Positions 45,683 through 56,831 of a stretch of DNA of 64,000 nt are shown here, piece after piece; the stretch's first letter is position 1, and each line of letters starts with the position of its first letter. Made by a program: the position numbers and the translations under genes. The stretch lies in assembly GCF_000369625.1 (NCBI RefSeq), contig NZ_KB850113.1, positions 983,251-1,047,250 on the forward strand. The letters run 5' to 3'. The notes below the pieces were generated by a model. It searched no databases. It saw nothing but the letters and a program-made list of their open reading frames with translations, and was not told the origin of the DNA. This DNA comes from Acinetobacter variabilis (GTDB lineage Bacteria > Pseudomonadota > Gammaproteobacteria > Pseudomonadales > Moraxellaceae).

Positions 45683-47053
45683 TTAACTTGCTTTTTCAGC
45701 GAGAGAATCAGTACGAATATCAGGTGTAGCAAGGGCTTGACCTTCTACAGACATTTTTAAGTTCACCAGGAAAATTGCCAGCGCAGCAATCAAACCGGGA
45801 ATCGCAATTGCAAAGAAGTTCATTTGATGCGGTAAATTCATGGTGAGTAAAGCACCTGTCAATACCGGTCCAACGATCGCACCGATACGCCCAATTCCGG
45901 AAGCCCAACCCATGCCGGTGGAACGCACCGTCGATGGATAATATTGTGCCACGAAGGTATAGAGCAGGATTTGAGAACCAATGGTTGCTGCACCGGCCAC
46001 TGCAATCAAGCTATAAAGCACGAATTGCGGACTGTTATAACCGAGCAGGATTAAAGAAGCTGCCCCGCAAAGAAACATGATTGTCAGTACTTTTTTGATA
46101 TGGAAACGGTCTGCCAGATAACCCCCACCAATTGCGCCAATCATGCCGCCAATATTCAAGGCGAACAGGAAGATCATACTGGCGCCCAATGAGTAACCCG
46201 CCTGAATCATCAGCTTTGGTAACCAGCTTCCCAATGCATACACCATCAGCAGACACATAAAGAAAGCAATCCAGAACATGAAGGTACTGAATGTACGACC
46301 TTTCTGAAATAACGCTTTTAATGGCGCCTCATCACCCTTTTTCACTTCATTCAGGACAAATTGAGAATTTTCTGTAACATCTTGAGCAGGTGAAATCTTC
46401 TTAATGATGTTTCGTGCTTCTACAGTCTGATTTCTGACGGTTAGATACATCAACGATTCAGGCAGGAATTTCCAGATTAACGGTAAAGCCAATAAAGGAA
46501 CACCGGCAATATAGAACATGATCTGCCAGCCAAACTGTGGTACCAGCCATGCACCTAAAAGTGCAGACGTCATACCGCCAATGGCATAACCACTAAACAT
46601 CAGGGCAACCAAGGTGCTACGGATACGTTTAGGCGCATATTCCGTCATCAGGGCAACGACGTTGGGCATCACACCACCAATACCAAGTCCGGCAAGAAAA
46701 CGTAGAATTCCGAATTCGACAGGTGATGTTGCAAAGGCACCGATAAACGTAAAACCACTAAAGATCGCGACACAGATCATGATGGTTTTTTTACGTCCCA
46801 GTTTATCCGATAAGGTCCCGAAGCTCATGGCTCCAAACATCATACCGAACAAGGCAGTGCTGGCTAACATGCCGGCTTGTACTGCACTGAGTGACCATTC
46901 CTGCATCAGTAGCGGTAAAGCTACACCGTAGATCACCAGGTCATAACCATCAAAAATAATGATCAGCAAACACCAGATCAGGACGCCCCAATGAAAAGGT
47001 GTGAACTTTGCTTCATCGATCAGCGTATTTATATTCACTTTATTTGTAGACAT
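45683..47053 (-). CDS. benK: Benzoate transporter BenK (MFS, aromatic acid:H+ symporter family)
   Basis: This 456-residue permease has twelve membrane segments. DGYDLVIYG in helix 1 and DKLGRKKT in the first cytoplasmic loop are typical of the AAHS family (PcaK, BenK, MucK). AGGAGGTGAAG precedes ATG 47053; a GTG two codons earlier overlaps the ribosome site. It imports benzoate or a related aromatic acid. It is separated from benM by an IS element. Confidence 0.87.
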   Translation of the reverse strand: MSTNKVNINTLIDEAKFTPFHWGVLIWCLLIIIFDGYDLVIYGVALPLLMQEWSLSAVQAGMLASTALFGMMFGAMSFGTLSDKLGRKKTIMICVAIFSGFTFIGAFATSPVEFGILRFLAGLGIGGVMPNVVALMTEYAPKRIRSTLVALMFSGYAIGGMTSALLGAWLVPQFGWQIMFYIAGVPLLALPLIWKFLPESLMYLTVRNQTVEARNIIKKISPAQDVTENSQFVLNEVKKGDEAPLKALFQKGRTFSTFMFWIAFFMCLLMVYALGSWLPKLMIQAGYSLGASMIFLFALNIGGMIGAIGGGYLADRFHIKKVLTIMFLCGAASLILLGYNSPQFVLYSLIAVAGAATIGSQILLYTFVAQYYPSTVRSTGMGWASGIGRIGAIVGPVLTGALLTMNLPHQMNFFAIAIPGLIAALAIFLVNLKMSVEGQALATPDIRTDSLAEKAS

Positions 47054-47235
47054 CTTCACCTCCTAATTGTGAAGTTCAATTTATGAGATTCACAATGCAG
47101 AAGATGTCCATAAATGTCCAAAACTGAATATGCATACTTCTATACCTATAAAGTCTGCCTTCAAGAGAAAGCTTTATTTACTATGCCTTAATGATATTCA
47201 TCCAAATAAAACGACTTTAATTCAGTCATTAAATA

Positions 47236-48092
47236 GGGTCTGTTGACATTTACTGTTCATAATTAAACCTATAAAGGTAGCCATAAAAATATACAGGCTA
47301 AGGCAACAGCACTTTGATAATTTCTTTTGAGCTTGTCATATCGAGTAGCTATTCCTCTAAATTGCTTTAATCTACAAAACATATTTTCAACTAAATGCCT
47401 GATTTTATATAAATACCAGTCCATATGATCATTGTTCGATTGGCTATTTATTTTCTTTGGTATATTCGCTTTCGTCCCTGTTTTTCTGATCTGTTCACGC
47501 AGTGGTTCTGAATCATAGCCTTTATCTGCGCAGACCACTTTTGTCTCTTTTAAGTCTAATGTTGATATTAAATCAGGTGCAACTTTGACGTCATGTGTGG
47601 TTCCATCGGTAATCATGAAATCAACAGGATTGCCATTTGCATCAACAATCAAATGTATTTTTGAGGAGTTTTCTCCTACACTTTTAGAAATGGATTGATT
47701 CGCTATACCGGCAGAATGTTGATGAGCACGTACGTGAGAGCCATCAATAAAAATCCACTCCATATCGGGGCATGATGCTAATAATTTGAATAATCTAAGT
47801 AACTTACCACTGCTTGACCAACGATTAAAACGTTTGAAAATAGAGTTTGATTGACCGAAATAGGAAGGAATATCTCGCCACGGACAGCCTGTTCTAATTC
47901 TATAGAGAATAGCTTCAATAAAATTACGTAAGTTTGAGTTGTGATGAATAGATAAATTACGCAAAATAGTTTTCAACTTTTGCCAGTGTTGATCTGTCAG
48001 CATGGTACGAGGCATAGCGAAGAGTAAAATTGGGTTTGGCGATTTGATTTTACTACTTCGCTATTTTTTAAGCTAAAAGTGTCAACACACCC
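47236..48092 (-). mobile_element. IS5-family insertion sequence, 857 bp, complete
   Basis: The ends GGGTCTGTTGACATTT (47236-47251) and the complement of GGGTGTGTTGACACTTTT (to 48092) form imperfect inverted repeats. TA is found on both sides (47234-47235 and 48093-48094), a 2-bp target duplication. One intact transposase gene fills it. It lies between benK and benM and damages neither coding region. Confidence 0.9.
47269..48015 (-). CDS. IS5-family transposase
   Basis: The 248 residues contain the DDE segments FIDGSHVRAHQHSAG, VCADKGYDSEPLREQ and RHLVENMFCRLKQFRGIATRYDKL. The gene is a single intact frame with no frameshift. Confidence 0.93.
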   Translation of the reverse strand: MPRTMLTDQHWQKLKTILRNLSIHHNSNLRNFIEAILYRIRTGCPWRDIPSYFGQSNSIFKRFNRWSSSGKLLRLFKLLASCPDMEWIFIDGSHVRAHQHSAGIANQSISKSVGENSSKIHLIVDANGNPVDFMITDGTTHDVKVAPDLISTLDLKETKVVCADKGYDSEPLREQIRKTGTKANIPKKINSQSNNDHMDWYLYKIRHLVENMFCRLKQFRGIATRYDKLKRNYQSAVALACIFLWLPL

Positions 48093-48140
48093 TAATAATT
48101 TCACCTATTTTATATAGCATCTAAAAAGTTTTAATCTTGT

Positions 48141-49052
48141 TTAAAACACCGCACGATCATATTTAATCGCTTCAAGATCATAAACCTGATAGACCGCATC
48201 AAACAGATAACGAATATATTCACTTTCATCCATGTTACGAATCGCCATAAAGACCGGACTGACCGCAAATTCATCTAATAAAGGGATAAAGTTTAAATGT
48301 GCCAGACGAATATTCTGGGCACTTTCCGGCACGATACAAACACCCTCTCCAGCAGCCACAAAACCCAGTGCCAGTTGCAATTCACTAACTGCACGGATAT
48401 TTTTCGGCTCTAGCCCATACTCGGAAAATATACCGCGCACCTGGGTAGAAAAATTAGCCTTACCATTATTCGGGTATAAAAAGAGTGGCTGATCCACCAG
48501 TTCAACCAGGTTCACGCCATCTCGTTGCGAGAAAAAATGGCTGGAATGCGCAGCGACCATGAGTCTTTCTTCACGCAGCAACACCCGTTTCACTGCTGGA
48601 TCTGAAATTCTCAAGCGTCCAAAACCGACATCAATCCGCCCTTCCTTAAGTGCCTGAATTTGCTCTGAAGTATTCATTTCAACCATCTCAATTTTGAGCT
48701 GGGGATGTTGCTGCTTAAATAAAAACACAATACGCGATAGCAAACCGAACAATAACGAGCCAACAAAACCAATACTAATGGTGCGATCCGCGATACCAAT
48801 CCGCTTGGTCATCGATTTGATTTCTTCCGCATTAGACAAAAGTTTAACCGCATGCTGGTAGAAGAATTGACCTGCTTCTGTGGTCTTAAGCGGTCGGCTA
48901 CCTCTTTCAAAGAGCTGAATATCCAGTTCCTGTTCCAGATTTTGTATCTGTCTGCTTAAAGGTGGTTGAGCAATAAACAGTTTTTCTGCCGCCTTGGTAA
49001 AACTTTGTTCTTCGACGACTGCGACAAAGTAACGCAAATGCCTGAGTTCCAT
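48141..49052 (-). CDS. benM: LysR-type regulator BenM
   Basis: This 303-residue activator opens MELRHLRYFVAVVEEQSFTK and has an effector domain. BenM and its paralogue CatM are close relatives. The residues that give BenM its second benzoate site are present: R160 in VLLREER (CatM has H) and the tyrosine corresponding to Y293 (YQVYDLE), so BenM is the better name. It responds to cis,cis-muconate and probably benzoate. It is divergent from catB across two ATAC/ATTC-N7-GTAT sites. Confidence 0.87.
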   Translation of the reverse strand: MELRHLRYFVAVVEEQSFTKAAEKLFIAQPPLSRQIQNLEQELDIQLFERGSRPLKTTEAGQFFYQHAVKLLSNAEEIKSMTKRIGIADRTISIGFVGSLLFGLLSRIVFLFKQQHPQLKIEMVEMNTSEQIQALKEGRIDVGFGRLRISDPAVKRVLLREERLMVAAHSSHFFSQRDGVNLVELVDQPLFLYPNNGKANFSTQVRGIFSEYGLEPKNIRAVSELQLALGFVAAGEGVCIVPESAQNIRLAHLNFIPLLDEFAVSPVFMAIRNMDESEYIRYLFDAVYQVYDLEAIKYDRAVF

Positions 49053-49060
49053 ATCCCTAA

Positions 49061-49127
49061 ATACCTTTAAAGTATAAAAAAATGCTAAATCGATCTTAGA
49101 CCAATCAAAATTATTCTTTTAAGGTAT
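49061..49127. promoter_or_regulatory. BenM/CatM operator sites
   Basis: ATAC-CTTTAAA-GTAT (49061-49075) is a perfect high-affinity site, and ATTC-TTTTAAG-GTAT (49113-49127) is the variant found as Site 3 at benA of A. baylyi. Their centres are 52 bp apart, or five helical turns. No clear middle site was identified. They lie in the 115-bp gap between benM and catB and should control both. Confidence 0.85.
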
Positions 49128-49167
49128 ATTAAGTCAAAACATTAAAGCAAGAATGTGAAGCGTAATT

Positions 49168-50277
49168 ATGTATAAGTCAGTTGAAACCTTGCTGGTTCAA
49201 ATACCGACGATCCGTCCTCACAAGATGGCTGTCGCAACCATGCAAACCCAGACACTGGTCCTGGTCAAAATCACCACCGAAGACGGCTATGTGGGTTGGG
49301 GCGAAGCCACCACTATTGGCGGTTTAGGCTACGGTGAAGAAAGCCCAGAAAGTGTCAAAGTGAATATTGAGACTTACTTTGCACCGCTTCTGAAAACATT
49401 ATCGGGTTTGAATGTTGCACAGACATTACGAGCCATCAAAAAGAATATTAATGGTAACCGTTTTGCCAAATGTGCCATTCAAACTGCGCTACTAGATATT
49501 CAGGCACAACGTCTGAACCAGCCACTGAGTGAAATTCTAGGTGGACGTTTACGTAACAGCGTACCAGTGCTGTGGGTATTGGCATCTGGCAATACCGAGA
49601 AAGACATTGCTGAAGCCCAGAAAATGATTGCGGCCAAACGCCACAATATTTTCAAACTGAAAATTGGTTCTCGTCCAGTGGAACAGGATGTTGAACACGT
49701 GCTTGCCATTAAACAGGCATTGGGCAAAGACATTTCAATCCGTGTGGACGTCAACCGTGCCTGGTCAGAGCTGGACGCGATTAAAGGTATTCAGTTACTC
49801 CAGGACGGCGGCATTGATCTGATTGAACAGCCGTGCGCCATTGACAATCTGGATGCAATGCGACGTCTGACCCAGCGTTTTGATATCGCCATCATGGCGG
49901 ATGAATCCTTGATGGGGCCACAGTCTGCCTATCAGATCGCACGTCAGCATGGTTCATCAGTTTTTGCAGTCAAAGTAGCGCAGTCTGGTGGCCTGATTGA
50001 AGGCTGTGAAGTTGCAAAAGTGGCACAGCTGGCTGGTATCGACCTGTATGGCGGCACCATGCTGGAAGGCCCGGTGGGCACCATCGCCTCTGCCCATGCC
50101 TTCTCGACTTTTGAAAGTCTCGCTTATGGCACCGAACTGTTTGGTCCATTGCTGTTAATTGATGAAATTTTAAAAACCCCACTCCAGTATCAAAACTTTG
50201 AACTTGAGATTCCGAAAGGACCAGGTCTGGGTATTGAGTTGGATGAAAACAAAATTGACAACTTGCGTCGTCAATAA
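49168..50277 (+). CDS. catB: Muconate cycloisomerase CatB
   Basis: This 369-residue enolase-superfamily enzyme converts cis,cis-muconate to muconolactone. The catalytic lysine lies in FKLKIGS, the metal ligands in RVDVNRAW, DLIEQPC and MADESL. It is the first gene of the run catB-catC-catA-benABCDE-catIJFD. Confidence 0.94.
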   Translation: MYKSVETLLVQIPTIRPHKMAVATMQTQTLVLVKITTEDGYVGWGEATTIGGLGYGEESPESVKVNIETYFAPLLKTLSGLNVAQTLRAIKKNINGNRFAKCAIQTALLDIQAQRLNQPLSEILGGRLRNSVPVLWVLASGNTEKDIAEAQKMIAAKRHNIFKLKIGSRPVEQDVEHVLAIKQALGKDISIRVDVNRAWSELDAIKGIQLLQDGGIDLIEQPCAIDNLDAMRRLTQRFDIAIMADESLMGPQSAYQIARQHGSSVFAVKVAQSGGLIEGCEVAKVAQLAGIDLYGGTMLEGPVGTIASAHAFSTFESLAYGTELFGPLLLIDEILKTPLQYQNFELEIPKGPGLGIELDENKIDNLRRQ

Positions 50278-50292
50278 TTCCAGGAGAATCCC

Positions 50293-50583
50293 ATGCTTTT
50301 CCAAGTACGAATGGACGTCAACATTCCAAAAGATATGCCGTTTGAACAGGCCAATGAAATTAAGGCTGTCGAAAAAGCCTATTCACAGGATCTGCAACGT
50401 CAGGGTAAGTGGCGTCATATCTGGCGTATCACCGGGCAGTATTCAAACATCAGTATTTTTGATGTTGAAAGCAATGAAGAGTTGCACAACTTGCTACAGG
50501 GCTTGCCGCTCTATCCGTATATGAACATCGAAGTTATGGCATTGAACCGCCATCCATCATCGATTCGGGATGATGACAAGTAA
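50293..50583 (+). CDS. catC: Muconolactone isomerase CatC
   Basis: The 96 residues (MLFQVRMDVNIPKDMPFEQA..., NISIFDVESNEELHNLLQGLPLYPYM) have the usual length of this decameric enzyme, which makes beta-ketoadipate enol-lactone. AGGAG lies just upstream and catB ends 15 bases before. Confidence 0.94.
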   Translation: MLFQVRMDVNIPKDMPFEQANEIKAVEKAYSQDLQRQGKWRHIWRITGQYSNISIFDVESNEELHNLLQGLPLYPYMNIEVMALNRHPSSIRDDDK

Positions 50584-50736
50584 TGAATAAATTCGGGAAT
50601 GGAAATAAAAAAATCCTTCCCACCCATACACCTGAGGGTAATCCAAAAGGACTTGTGGCCAGCAAGATTTAGCCAGCCAAATGAATGCTAAAACATGCGC
50701 CACTAAAATATGAAAACATACTTTAGGAGCAATAGT

Positions 50737-51657
50737 ATGAACCGCCAAGAAATTGATGCACTGGTTAAAAAAATGAATGTCGATACAGCGACAGGACCAG
50801 TCGATGAGCGTGTACAACAAGTTGTTGTACGTTTATTAGGTGATCTTTTCCAGGCTATTGAAGATCTTGATATTTCTCAGACTGAACTCTGGAAAGGTCT
50901 GGAATACTTTACTGATGCAGGTCAAGCTAATGAATTAGGCTTACTGGCTGCAGGTCTTGGTCTGGAACATTACTTAGACTTACGCGCGGATGAAGCAGAT
51001 GCCAAAGCAGGCATTACAGGTGGTACACCACGTACCATCGAAGGCCCGCTGTATGTTGCAGGTGCACCTGAGTCAGTTGGTTTTGCGCGTATGGATGACG
51101 GTTCTGAAGAAGGCAAAATTCCAACCCTGATTATTGAAGGCACAGTGACTGATACTGACGGTAACATCATTGAAGGTGCAAAAGTTGAAGTCTGGCATGC
51201 CAATAGCCTGGGCAACTATTCTTTCTTTGACAAGTCGCAATCTGACTTTAACCTGCGCCGTTCTATCTTTACCGATCAAGACGGTAAATATGTGGCGCTG
51301 ACCACTATGCCGGTCGGTTATGGCTGTCCACCTGAAGGTACCACCCAGTTCGTACTGGACAAATTAGGTCGTCACGGTAACCGCCCATCTCATGTGCATT
51401 ACTTCGTATCTGCACCGGGTTACCGCAAGTTAACCACACAGTTCAACATCGAAGGCGATCAATACCTGTGGGATGACTTTGCATTCGCCACACGTGATGG
51501 TCTGGTCGCAACTGCTGATGATGTGACCGATGAAGCTGAAATCGCACGCCGCGGTTTAAATGGTCCATTCAAACATATCCAGTTCAATATTGAACTGGTG
51601 AAAGACCAAGCTGCTGCACCAAGCACTGAAGTAGAACGTCGTCGCGCAAGCGCTTAA
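50737..51657 (+). CDS. catA: Catechol 1,2-dioxygenase CatA
   Basis: This 306-residue intradiol dioxygenase cleaves catechol to cis,cis-muconate. The non-haem iron ligands are Y161, Y195, H219 and H221 (GRHGNRPSHVHYF). AGGAG lies at 50725-50729 before ATG 50737; an upstream in-frame start at 50710 is not supported. A 153-base gap to catC holds no gene. Confidence 0.95.
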   Translation: MNRQEIDALVKKMNVDTATGPVDERVQQVVVRLLGDLFQAIEDLDISQTELWKGLEYFTDAGQANELGLLAAGLGLEHYLDLRADEADAKAGITGGTPRTIEGPLYVAGAPESVGFARMDDGSEEGKIPTLIIEGTVTDTDGNIIEGAKVEVWHANSLGNYSFFDKSQSDFNLRRSIFTDQDGKYVALTTMPVGYGCPPEGTTQFVLDKLGRHGNRPSHVHYFVSAPGYRKLTTQFNIEGDQYLWDDFAFATRDGLVATADDVTDEAEIARRGLNGPFKHIQFNIELVKDQAAAPSTEVERRRASA

Positions 51658-51732
51658 TTCAAAATGGAATCGGGATGTCAGTCTGAGCAACATCCCGATG
51701 ACTTCCCCTCCTTGGAAAGTCGGAGACTGGAC

Positions 51733-53121
51733 ATGCCTCGTATTCCTGTAATTAACACCAGCCATTTAGACCGTATTGATGAATTACTGGTCGATGATTT
51801 TGAATCTGGTGAATTTAAACTGCACCGTTCCGTATTTACTGATCAAGCCCTATTTGATCTGGAAATGAAATACATTTTTGAAGGAAACTGGGTTTATCTG
51901 GCCCACGAGAGCCAAATTCCCAATAACAACGATTACTACACAACCCATATTGGCCGTCAGCCAATCATCATTGCACGTAATCGTAATGGCGAACTGAATG
52001 CCATGATCAATGCCTGCTCACACCGCGGTGCACAGCTCTGCCGCTACAAACGTGGTAATAAAGCAACCTATACCTGCCCATTCCATGGCTGGACATTTAA
52101 TAACTCGGGCAAGCTGTTAAAAGTGAAAGACCCGGCTGATGCAGGCTATTCAGATTGCTTTAACCAAGACGGTTCTCATGACCTGAAAAAAGTAGCCCGT
52201 TTTGAAAATTACAAAGGCTTCTTGTTTGGCAGCCTGAATCCTGATGTTCCATCTCTGGAAGAATACCTGGGCGAAGCTACCAAGATTATCGATATGATCG
52301 TGGGTCAGTCTGAGCAAGGTCTGGAAGTTTTACGTGGTTCATCGACTTATACCTATGAAGGTAACTGGAAGCTGACTGCAGAAAACGGTGCCGATGGTTA
52401 TCACGTCTCTGCTGTGCACTGGAACTACGCCGCGACCACTCAGCAACGTAAGGAAAAAGAAGCTGGCGATAATATTCGTGCCATGAGCGCAGGTTCATGG
52501 GGCAAACAAGGCGGTGGTTCTTATGGCTTTGAACATGGTCACATGCTGCTTTGGACTCAATGGGCCAATCCGGAAGACCGTCCAAACTTTGCCAAGAAAA
52601 ATGAATATACCGAGCGTTATGGCGAAGCCATGGCGAAATGGATGATCGAGCGTTCACGTAACCTGTGTATTTATCCAAACGTTTACTTCATGGATCAATT
52701 CGGCTCACAAATTCGTGTCCTGCGTCCAATCTCTGTCGATAAGACTGAAGTGACCATTTACTGTATCGGTCCTGTCGGTGAAGAGCCGGAAGCACGCACT
52801 CGCCGTATCCGTCAGTATGAAGATTTCTTTAATGCTTCTGGTATGGCAACTCCGGACGATCTTGAAGAATTCCGTGCCTGTCAGGCTGGTTATGCCGGGA
52901 TCGCACTGGAATGGAACGACATGTGTCGCGGGTCTAAACACTGGATTCAAGGGCCGGATGATGCAGCCAATGAAATTGGTCTAAAACCAAAACTGTCCGG
53001 CATTAAAACTGAAGATGAAGGCCTATATCTGGCACAACACCAGTACTGGCTAGAACTGATCAAAAAAGGCATTGCGACCGAAAAAGAAATTGCTGCAAGC
53101 ACTGAAGGAGAAACCGCATGA
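51733..53121 (+). CDS. benA: Benzoate 1,2-dioxygenase large subunit BenA
   Basis: This 462-residue Rieske oxygenase alpha subunit has the cluster ligands C95/H97 (CSHRG) and C115/H118 (CPFHGW). The mononuclear iron site lies in [16 protein letters not shown]. With BenB and BenC it converts benzoate to the cis-diol. GGAG at 51722 supports ATG 51733. The stop overlaps benB by 4 bases. Confidence 0.94.
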   Translation: MPRIPVINTSHLDRIDELLVDDFESGEFKLHRSVFTDQALFDLEMKYIFEGNWVYLAHESQIPNNNDYYTTHIGRQPIIIARNRNGELNAMINACSHRGAQLCRYKRGNKATYTCPFHGWTFNNSGKLLKVKDPADAGYSDCFNQDGSHDLKKVARFENYKGFLFGSLNPDVPSLEEYLGEATKIIDMIVGQSEQGLEVLRGSSTYTYEGNWKLTAENGADGYHVSAVHWNYAATTQQRKEKEAGDNIRAMSAGSWGKQGGGSYGFEHGHMLLWTQWANPEDRPNFAKKNEYTERYGEAMAKWMIERSRNLCIYPNVYFMDQFGSQIRVLRPISVDKTEVTIYCIGPVGEEPEARTRRIRQYEDFFNASGMATPDDLEEFRACQAGYAGIALEWNDMCRGSKHWIQGPDDAANEIGLKPKLSGIKTEDEGLYLAQHQYWLELIKKGIATEKEIAASTEGETA

Positions 53122-53609
53122 GCGACATCACTTTAGAAAATATTGCACAGTTCCTGTATCAGGAAGCCCGCTTTTTAGATGATGAGCAATGGGATGACTG
53201 GTTACAGTGCTACGCCCCTACTGCTTCTTTCTGGATGCCAGCTTGGGATGATGATGACCGTCTGACTGAGAATCCACAGTCTGAAATCTCACTGATCTAC
53301 TACCCTGACCGTCAGGGCCTGGAAGACCGTGTGTTCCGGATCAAGACAGAACGTTCATCTGCCACCATGCCGGATACCCGTACCAGCCACAACATCTGCA
53401 ATATTGAAATTGTGGAACGTGATGGTGACAAGGTCACTGTGCGCTTTAACTGGAATACCCTGAGTTTTCGTTACAAAAACAGTTACAGCTATTTCGGTAT
53501 GTCTCGTTACGAAATCGATTTTTCAGGCGAAAAACCACAGATTTTAAGCAAATACGTGGTGCTGAAAAACGATTACATCAACCAGGTTATCGACATTTAT
53601 CACCTCTAA
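53118..53609 (+). CDS. benB: Benzoate 1,2-dioxygenase small subunit BenB
   Basis: The 163 residues ([28 protein letters not shown]) form the structural beta subunit. It overlaps benA by 4 bases (ATGA). It is followed by an 88-base gap with two stem-loops before benC. Confidence 0.94.
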   Translation: MSDITLENIAQFLYQEARFLDDEQWDDWLQCYAPTASFWMPAWDDDDRLTENPQSEISLIYYPDRQGLEDRVFRIKTERSSATMPDTRTSHNICNIEIVERDGDKVTVRFNWNTLSFRYKNSYSYFGMSRYEIDFSGEKPQILSKYVVLKNDYINQVIDIYHL

Positions 53610-53611
53610 GA

Positions 53612-53663
53612 CTGTCTCGACAGCAAGGTTAAACCTTTCAGCTAGGGAAATATGGCTGAAAGG
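53612..53663 (+). promoter_or_regulatory. Two stem-loops between benB and benC
   Basis: CTGTC-TC-GACAG (53612-53623) and CCTTTCAGC (53634-53642) / GCTGAAAGG (53655-53663) form consecutive hairpins in the only sizeable gap among the benABCD genes. No T-run follows the second, so it is not an ordinary terminator. RNA processing or stability control is possible. Confidence 0.6.
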
Positions 53664-53667
53664 CTAA

Positions 53668-54714
<1,047 letters not shown>

Positions 54715-54731
54715 TTGAGGGATATTTCGAC

Positions 54732-55517
54732 ATGACCGAACGTCAAAGATTTTTAAATAAAGTCGTGATCGTGACCGGTGCTGCCCAAGGCATCGGCCGC
54801 GGTGTAGCCATCCAGGCTGCTGCTGAAGGCGCACAAGTAGTATTGGTCGATATTTCGGACTATGTGCAGGAAACCCTGGCAGAAATCGAAGCGGCTGGCG
54901 GTGATGCCATTATCGTCAAGGCCAATCTGGAAAACTATGCCGGTACCGAAGCTGTCATGGCCAAAGCACTAGAGACCTATGGACGTATTGATGTGCTGAT
55001 CAACAATGTTGGCGGTGCGATCTGGATGAAACCTTTTGAAGAATTTTCTGAAGAAGAAATCATCAAAGAAGTGAACCGTTCATTGTTCCCAACCATGTGG
55101 TGCTGCCGTGCAGTGCTACCGCAAATGATCAAGCAGCAGCATGGCACCATTGTAAACGTATCGTCAATTGCAACCCGTGGCATTAACCGGGTGCCTTATT
55201 CGGCTTCTAAAGGTGGAGTTAACGGCTTGACTGCTGCTCTTGCCTTTGAACATGCCAAAGACGGGATTCGTGTCAACGCCGTCGCAACGGGTGGTACGGA
55301 AGCACCGCCACGTAAGGTTCCACGTAATGCCAATCCATTAACGGAAACTGAAAAAGTATGGATGCAGCAAGTGGTGGATCAAACTATTGACCGTACTTTC
55401 CTGGGACGTTACGGCACGATTCAGGAACAAGTGAATGCCATTTTATTCCTGGCTTCGGATGAATCGTCCTATATGACCGGTACGGTAGTACCTGTCGGTG
55501 GTGGCGATCTGGGTTAA
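54732..55517 (+). CDS. benD: Benzoate cis-diol dehydrogenase BenD
   Basis: This 261-residue short-chain dehydrogenase has the NAD motif TGAAQGIGRG and the catalytic YSASK. It oxidises and decarboxylates the benzoate cis-diol to catechol. It follows benC by 17 bases. Confidence 0.93.
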   Translation: MTERQRFLNKVVIVTGAAQGIGRGVAIQAAAEGAQVVLVDISDYVQETLAEIEAAGGDAIIVKANLENYAGTEAVMAKALETYGRIDVLINNVGGAIWMKPFEEFSEEEIIKEVNRSLFPTMWCCRAVLPQMIKQQHGTIVNVSSIATRGINRVPYSASKGGVNGLTAALAFEHAKDGIRVNAVATGGTEAPPRKVPRNANPLTETEKVWMQQVVDQTIDRTFLGRYGTIQEQVNAILFLASDESSYMTGTVVPVGGGDLG

Positions 55518-55574
55518 TCCAGATCCACAACAGATCAACAGGATCATTGCTAGACGCAAGGAGGCATATTGCCA

Positions 55575-56789
55575 ATGAGTCACCTGTTTCAAACCTTAAA
55601 AAATGACTGGTCGATTTCAGCCACTGTTGCAGGATTTTTAGCAGTACTGATTTCTTATGCCGGTCCCCTAATTATTTTTTTCCAGGCGGCCCAGCAGGCA
55701 CAAGTGTCTGCAGCCATGATGATTTCCTGGATCTGGGGGATTTCCATAGGTGCTGCTGTTTCCAGTATTTATTTATCCATCAGGTTCAAAGTGCCGATTG
55801 TGATGGCTTGGTCAGCTCCTGGTACAGCGCTTTTAGTGACCTTATTTCCCGATATTTCACTGAATGAAGCGATTGCAGCCTATATCACTACGGCTGTGGT
55901 GCTGTTTGTAATTGGCATTAGTGGCTATTTCGATAAATTGCTGGCGCTGATTCCACAAGCGGTTGCCGCAGGAATGATGGCCGGCATTCTGGTGAATTTC
56001 GGTTTGGGCCTGTTTAGTGCCACAGACAATATGCCTGTGATCGTACTTGGCATGTTGCTGGTGTTTTTAGTCGCCAAACGGCTGAATCCCCGTTATGCCA
56101 TGTTATGGGTATTGGCGGCTGGTGTCTGTTTAAGCCTGATTCTCGTTCAGTTTCAGCCAGTTAGCATGGACTTCAATCTGGCCATTCCGCAACTGATTCA
56201 GCCGGAATGGACCTGGTCATCGACCTTTAACCTGGCACTCCCGCTGATTCTGGTCAGCCTGTCTGGTCAGTTTTTGCCGGGGATGAGCTTATTAAAAATC
56301 AGCGGGTATCAAGTCCCGGCCAAACCCATTATTACCACAGCCAGTATTACCTCTCTGGCAGTGGCCTGGGTTGGTGGTATTACCACAGTTCTGGGTTCAA
56401 TTACTGCAGCACTTTGCATAGGCAAAGATGCGCACGAATTACCAGAAAAACGTTATATCGCAGGTGTATGTAATGGCCTGTTTTACATTTTAGGTGGCCT
56501 GTTTGCAGGCAGTATCGTGATGCTGTTCAGTCTGTTCCCGAAAGAACTGATTGCAGCACTGGCTGGACTGGCCTTATTGGGTGCGATTTCGACCAACCTG
56601 ACAGTTGCCATGCAAACCGAACAGCAGCGCGAAGCCGCCCTAATTACATTTTTAGCAACTGCCTCAGGCATGAGTGTACTCGGCCTGAGCTCAGTTTTCT
56701 GGGGCATCTGTATCGGCCTTTTGGCTCATTTTCTCCTGACAAAGAAAAGGCCTGCTACCCTCACTGCTGTTGCTTCAGATTCAAAATAA
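55575..56789 (+). CDS. benE: BenE-family benzoate/H+ symporter
   Basis: This inner-membrane protein of 404 residues has 11-12 hydrophobic segments and the BenE features (SYAGPLIIFFQAAQQAQVS, VPIVMAWSAPGTALLV). GGAGG at 55560-55564 allows TTG 55569 or ATG 55575; I take ATG. It would be a second route for benzoate entry besides BenK. Confidence 0.9.
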   Translation: MSHLFQTLKNDWSISATVAGFLAVLISYAGPLIIFFQAAQQAQVSAAMMISWIWGISIGAAVSSIYLSIRFKVPIVMAWSAPGTALLVTLFPDISLNEAIAAYITTAVVLFVIGISGYFDKLLALIPQAVAAGMMAGILVNFGLGLFSATDNMPVIVLGMLLVFLVAKRLNPRYAMLWVLAAGVCLSLILVQFQPVSMDFNLAIPQLIQPEWTWSSTFNLALPLILVSLSGQFLPGMSLLKISGYQVPAKPIITTASITSLAVAWVGGITTVLGSITAALCIGKDAHELPEKRYIAGVCNGLFYILGGLFAGSIVMLFSLFPKELIAALAGLALLGAISTNLTVAMQTEQQREAALITFLATASGMSVLGLSSVFWGICIGLLAHFLLTKKRPATLTAVASDSK

Positions 56790-56831
56790 GTAATAGCCCT
56801 TCATCAGATTAGGACATGCAAGGACAAGATT

